Assembly: GCA_026004615.1 (NCBI GenBank)
Contig: BPJM01000001.1
Location: 315,482 to 379,481, forward strand
DNA: 64,000 nt
Reading direction: 5' to 3'
Source of the DNA: Planctomycetota bacterium
Lineage (GTDB): Bacteria > Planctomycetota > J058 > J103
The notes below the pieces were generated by a model that saw only the letters and a list, made by a program, of their open reading frames with translations, did not search any database and was not told where the DNA came from. How positions within the stretch are numbered: the stretch's first letter is position 1; every line of letters starts with the position of its first letter. Of this stretch, positions 60,655 to 64,000 are shown piece after piece. A program made the position numbers and the translations under genes.

Positions 60655-62286
60655 TCAGGGGGCGAGCGGCTCCCCGCCCGGCTGCGGGCGCTCCTCGGCC
60701 AGCCGCGGCCGCAGCCAGGTCTCGCTCGGATCCCAGGGCGGGGCGGTGATCGAGGGCCGCAGCCGCTCCACCACCCGCGAGAGCTGGATGCGGTTGAAGA
60801 AGTTGCTGAACGCCATCCAGACCGCCAGGCCGTTGAGGTCCTGAAAGGGCGGCGGGATGTACTTGGGCGGATCGACCACGCCGTGCCGGGCCGCATCGTA
60901 GAGCACCGGCACGTCCTCCAGCGTCACCTTGCCGACGAACAGAAACGGGATCAGCTCCGGCCGCCCGAGCCGGATGCAGGTCCTGAGCCAGTTGTACAGC
61001 TGGACGAAGCCCTTGCAGTAACTCACATCCTTGGTGAACGGCGCCCCGCCGCTCACCACCCCGCCGCGGAAGACGCGCTGGGCGTTGAGCAGGCACTCGG
61101 CCTCGCTGAAACCCTCGATCCGATAGAACTCGATGATGTCGAGCAGATCCGCCCCATCCTCGGCCTTGTCGATCGCGATGACGCGATAGTTGAGTTTGCG
61201 CGCGCGCACGGGCAAGGAGACGAAGGTCACCACCTCCAGCAGCACCGCCAGCCCTTCCTGGACCGGGGTGGTGCACGGCGGCCCCTTGGACAACCAGGTC
61301 GCCACCCGCTGGTTCTGGCCGCTGAGCGAGGTGCCGATGTGCGCCCAGCCCTCGTGCACCTCCAGGATCTGCAGGTCCCGCTCGCTGAACTGAACCCCCT
61401 GCTTGATCTTGAGGTAGTCGGCGCCGGCCGCCGCATCGGAGACGATCCCGTCGTCGAGCTGCACCCGGACCTGGTCGTCGTGGAAGTAGGCGCGGAACCG
61501 CTCGTTGAGCCGCGCCACCGCCTGCTCGGCGCTGAGGGTGCGCGGATAGGTGATGCCCAGCTTGGTGTCGTCGAGCCCCGAGAAGATCTCGTAGATCATG
61601 AGGCCGAGGCCGCGCAGCGTCGTCTTGCCGTCGTAAAACGTCTCCTTCGGCGTGCCGTACAGCTCCCGCGCGTGGCGGTAGAACTCCGGCGTGCCGCGCG
61701 CGGCGAGCATGCGCACCACCTGCTGGTACTCCGCGCAGTTGCGCCACAGGATGGCCCCGATCGGATCGTCCTTGCCGAGGTGGCGCTCGATGTCGCGCCC
61801 GATCGCCGCCAGCTCCTCGAGCTTCGCCTCGGGTTCGAACTCCAGTGGGATCCTGCGGTAGTACTCCGCGTCCACCGCCGGCAACCGCTTGTAGTTGCTG
61901 GCCCGCAGCTCGGCGAAGACCTCCGGGCCCCACTTGATCGCATTCAGGATGCGGATCGGCCGCTGCGCGCGCACCAGCCGCTCGGACAGGTGGCAGATCC
62001 GTTCCTTGTAGGTGGCGAACACGCCCGCGCGCACCGGCCGGCCGAGCGGCGGCACCGCCCGCAGCCGCGCGGCGCCCCCGGCGTCCGCCGTTCCCGGCGG
62101 CGACGCAGGCACCTCGACGTCGTCCAGCGCTTCGGGCTCGGCTGCCGGCCCGCCCGGCGGTGCCGCCGGCAGCCCCGCGTGCGAGGCGGCCGCACCGCGG
62201 CCCTCGCGCACCGAGCCCCCGTCCCCCTCGCCGGCGCCACAGACCAGGCGCGCGCTCTCCGGCCGCCCCGGAACGTCATCGCTCAT
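60655..62286 (-). CDS. QEGLA-motif (DUF1704) protein with HExxxH site
   Basis: About 543 residues. Members are annotated 'flavohemoglobin expression-modulating QEGLA motif protein'; the same family includes eukaryotic MATCAP tubulin carboxypeptidases. The motif is visible in CTTPVQEGLAVLLEVVTF, and the metal site in LEVHEGWAHIGTSL (H-E-G-W-A-H). The protein continues with FVSLPVRARKLNYRVIAIDK and AFSNFFNRIQLSRVV. The first 110 residues are a Pro/Ala/Gly-rich leader. ATG 62286 overlaps the stop of the phosphopantetheinyl transferase gene by 11 bases; ATG 62295 is also possible. A protease-like activity is an inference from the eukaryotic relatives. Confidence 0.83.
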   Translation of the reverse strand: MSDDVPGRPESARLVCGAGEGDGGSVREGRGAAASHAGLPAAPPGGPAAEPEALDDVEVPASPPGTADAGGAARLRAVPPLGRPVRAGVFATYKERICHLSERLVRAQRPIRILNAIKWGPEVFAELRASNYKRLPAVDAEYYRRIPLEFEPEAKLEELAAIGRDIERHLGKDDPIGAILWRNCAEYQQVVRMLAARGTPEFYRHARELYGTPKETFYDGKTTLRGLGLMIYEIFSGLDDTKLGITYPRTLSAEQAVARLNERFRAYFHDDQVRVQLDDGIVSDAAAGADYLKIKQGVQFSERDLQILEVHEGWAHIGTSLSGQNQRVATWLSKGPPCTTPVQEGLAVLLEVVTFVSLPVRARKLNYRVIAIDKAEDGADLLDIIEFYRIEGFSEAECLLNAQRVFRGGVVSGGAPFTKDVSYCKGFVQLYNWLRTCIRLGRPELIPFLFVGKVTLEDVPVLYDAARHGVVDPPKYIPPPFQDLNGLAVWMAFSNFFNRIQLSRVVERLRPSITAPPWDPSETWLRPRLAEERPQPGGEPLAP

Positions 62287-63004
62287 CGCTGCCATGATAG
62301 CACCCGCTGCCCCCGCCGCAGGCGCGCACCCGTACCGTGGCGAGCAGATGCCCCTGCAGGCGATACCACCGGCCCTCGACCTCGAACGGCCCCTCGCCGC
62401 GCGCCAGCCACAGCCGCACCACCGCACCGCCCTCCGGCCGAAGCTCGACCTCGGCCTCCTGGAAGCCCACGAAGCGCTCGACGAACGGATCCAGCGCCTT
62501 GTACAGCGCCTCCTTGAGCGCGAAGCGGAGCACGGTCGCCTCCCACGCCTGGGCGGCGCCGAGCCCGGCGAGCCCCGCCCGCTCCCGCTCGGTGAGCACC
62601 CGCCTCGCCACCGCCGGCCGCGGCGGCGCCAGCGCCTCCACGTCCACCCCCAGCCGCCAGCCCCCGGCCGCGCGGGCGGCGAGCGCGACCGCCAGCCGCT
62701 CCTTGTGGCTGATCGATCCCACCACGCCCGGGGGCAGCGCCGGCGCCCCGCGCGCGGTGCTGCCCACCGCCTGGCGTGGCACCCCCAGGTGCCCGAGCGC
62801 CGCCGCCATCGCCAGCCGCCCCCCGACCCAGCCGGCCCGCCGCGCCGGCCCCAGCGCCAGCGCCGCCGCCCGCTCGGCCGGCTCCAGCCGCGCCAGCACC
62901 GCGGGCGGTACCTCGGCCCCGCCGCCGGGCAGCCGCACCCCGGCGCACACCCCGTGCTCCAGCTCTCGCAGCCAGGCGAGGGCGAACGGCTCCGGCCCGC
63001 TCAC
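62276..63004 (-). CDS. 4'-phosphopantetheinyl transferase superfamily protein
   Basis: A 242-residue Sfp/EntD-type enzyme that would transfer phosphopantetheine from CoA to a carrier protein. WVGGRLAMAAALGHLG, VGSISHKERLAVALAA, WRLGVDVEALAPPRP (magnesium-binding D-x-E) and LRFALKEALYKALDPFV (W/F-x-x-K-E-A-x-x-K) are diagnostic. GTG 63004 overlaps the FHA stop as GTGA. No polyketide or non-ribosomal peptide genes are in the window, so its carrier protein is elsewhere. The larger open frame upstream is a shifted reading of the FHA gene. Confidence 0.88.
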   Translation of the reverse strand: MSGPEPFALAWLRELEHGVCAGVRLPGGGAEVPPAVLARLEPAERAAALALGPARRAGWVGGRLAMAAALGHLGVPRQAVGSTARGAPALPPGVVGSISHKERLAVALAARAAGGWRLGVDVEALAPPRPAVARRVLTERERAGLAGLGAAQAWEATVLRFALKEALYKALDPFVERFVGFQEAEVELRPEGGAVVRLWLARGEGPFEVEGRWYRLQGHLLATVRVRACGGGSGCYHGSDER

Positions 63005-63724
63005 CCCATCGCCACCAGGATGCGCGTGTCGCCGAACGCGATCACGTCGCAGTTGGACAGCTCCGCCTGTTCCACCCGGGCGTTGTTGACGAAGGTGCCG
63101 TTCTTGCTCATGCAGTCGCGCACGAACAGCCGGCCGTCCTCCCAGACGATCTGCGCCTGGGTCACGGAGGCCCCGGGATCGTGCACCTGGAAGACGTTGT
63201 GCGCACCCCGTCCGATCGTCACCGGCTCGGCGCCGACCGGCATGCCGCGGCCGCGATCCGGACCGGCGACGCAGATCAGGAACGCCTGGATGCCGGGTGC
63301 CTGCAGCTCCTTGTAGATCGCGCTCAGGCTGGGGATCGCATGCGCCTTCTGATCGGCGACGAACTGCCGCGCCACGGTGGATTCCGCCTCCCCGGCGGGC
63401 ATGCGTATCGACCTGGTGCGGGCCGGGCGGCGGGGAGTACTGCGCGCGCGCCCTGGGCGAGCGCCCCCGGCCGGAGCGGCTCGCCCGCGGCCCCCCGCCG
63501 GCACGGCGCCGCCCTGCGCTTCCCCACACGCCCGCCCGGCCGCCTCCTTGCGCGCGCCCGGGCGGGCCCGGCCCAGCCACAGCAGCGCCGCCCCCGCTGG
63601 CGGCGCCCGCGGCGGCGATGAGCCCGCCCGTGGCGGACAGGCCGACCGCGATCAGGGTCATGCCGCTGGCCAGCCCCGCGGACAGCACCACCACCCCTGC
63701 CAACCCGACCGGGTCCAGCACCAT
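63001..63724 (-). CDS. FHA-domain membrane protein (frameshifted)
   Basis: About 240 residues. ATG 63724 (MVLDPVGLAGVVVLSAGLAS) follows GGAAGGGG and starts two hydrophobic segments (GVVVLSAGLASGMTLIAVGL, TGGLIAAAGAASGGGAAVAG). In the Pro/Arg/Gly-rich linker around 63430-63560 the reading must move +1 to join MPAGEAESTVARQFVADQKA and the FHA domain: EPVTIGRGAHNVFQVHDPGA, QIVWEDGRLFVRDCMSKNGT and LSNCDVIAFGDTRILVAM. FHA domains bind phosphothreonine peptides. R-G-A-x-N and S-K-N-G-T show the usual conserved loop residues. Stop overlaps the start of the phosphopantetheinyl transferase gene. Confidence 0.75.
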
Positions 63725-63896
63725 GCGCCGCACCCCTTCCCCGCACCCGCCGGCGGCACGCCTCGCCGTCTCGCCCCAGTCAAGCGGAGCGCCGCGCGCG
63801 CTGTCAAGGTGCCGAGCCCGGCCGCCGCCTCTCTTGGAACCGCAGCGCCGGATCAGGCGGCGGCGCGCCGGCGCGCACCGCCGGCACCGAGCCGCC

Positions 63897-64000
63897 TCAG
63901 CTCGGAAGCACAGCGAGGATCCGCGTCGAACCGAAACCGATCACGTCGCAATTCTCCAGCACCTGGCGCGTGACCCGCCGGTTGTTCACGAAGGTGCCGT
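63897..64000 (-). CDS. C-terminal end of a second FHA-domain protein (partial)
   Basis: The minus-strand reading from the right edge is GTFVNNRRVTRQVLENCDVI then GFGSTRILAVLPS and TGA at 63897-63899. It is closely similar to the C-terminus of the neighbouring FHA protein (GTFVNNARVEQAELSNCDVI), so two FHA genes stand in tandem, probably by duplication. The gene continues beyond the window. Confidence 0.85.
   Translation of the reverse strand, partial: GTFVNNRRVTRQVLENCDVIGFGSTRILAVLPS

Overview
The window is one contiguous stretch of a very GC-rich chromosome (by eye well above 70% G+C) with dense genes and short gaps. I see no tRNA, rRNA, CRISPR array, insertion sequence or prophage gene. 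The order nusA-infB-DUF503-rbfA, a tetrameric glycyl-tRNA synthetase (glyQ/glyS), an HU protein with a Planctomycetes-like sequence, a prenyltransferase/squalene-oxidase-repeat protein, a BtpA-family protein, NHL-repeat, lamin-tail and HAF-type exported proteins, and a GTPase/GAP1 operon together suggest a deep-branching high-GC bacterium. Planctomycetota is my best guess and Myxococcota-like groups are the alternative. This is inference, because no 16S gene is present.

Layout. 0-6 kb: 3' end of nusA, infB, a DUF503 gene, rbfA and a methyltransferase. 6.5-15 kb: exported proteins (SbsA-like/lamin-tail lipoprotein, HAF-repeat protein, His-rich glycine-zipper lipoprotein, S1C protease) interleaved with a DapL/DapC-type aminotransferase, ribBA and uvrB. 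17-19 kb: truD and an HU gene separated by a strong hairpin. 19.2-24.2 kb: three overlapping genes for a zinc-ribbon protein, a lipoprotein with a caspase-like domain lacking both catalytic residues, and an NHL-repeat lipoprotein. 24.2-36.9 kb: a 640-aa unknown protein, glyQ/glyS, a prenyltransferase-repeat protein, a metzincin protease, a zinc-dependent phospholipase C-like protein, threonine dehydratase, prmA, a PilZ protein and a BtpA protein.

37.2-45.8 kb holds the most interesting locus. Four tightly coupled genes encode a zinc-finger TRAFAC-like GTPase, a GAP1-N2-type GTPase-associated membrane protein, a 987-aa coiled-coil membrane protein and a GYF_2-domain multi-pass membrane protein. 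Upstream lies a probable intrinsic terminator. It looks like a membrane-anchored GTPase signalling or conflict system of the DO-GTPase/GAP1 kind.

45.9-64 kb: acsA diverges from a block with an R2-like ligand-binding oxidase, an epoxide hydrolase-like enzyme, an enoyl-CoA hydratase, pyrophosphatase and a persulfide-dioxygenase-like/double-rhodanese fusion. Then follow a gamma-glutamylcyclotransferase-like gene, SixA, a membrane phosphodiesterase, a nucleotidyltransferase pair, a hotdog protein, an aldo/keto reductase-like protein, a TPR protein, a nitroreductase, and a minus-strand FHA - phosphopantetheinyl transferase - QEGLA gene set.

Many conserved genes (infB, rbfA, ribBA, uvrB, truD, acsA and others) are broken by single-base frame changes, mostly +1 at short C/G or T runs, while the protein sequence continues intact in the next frame. 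I read these as uncorrected assembly indels, not as biology. Affected CDS are given as one span and the changes are noted.
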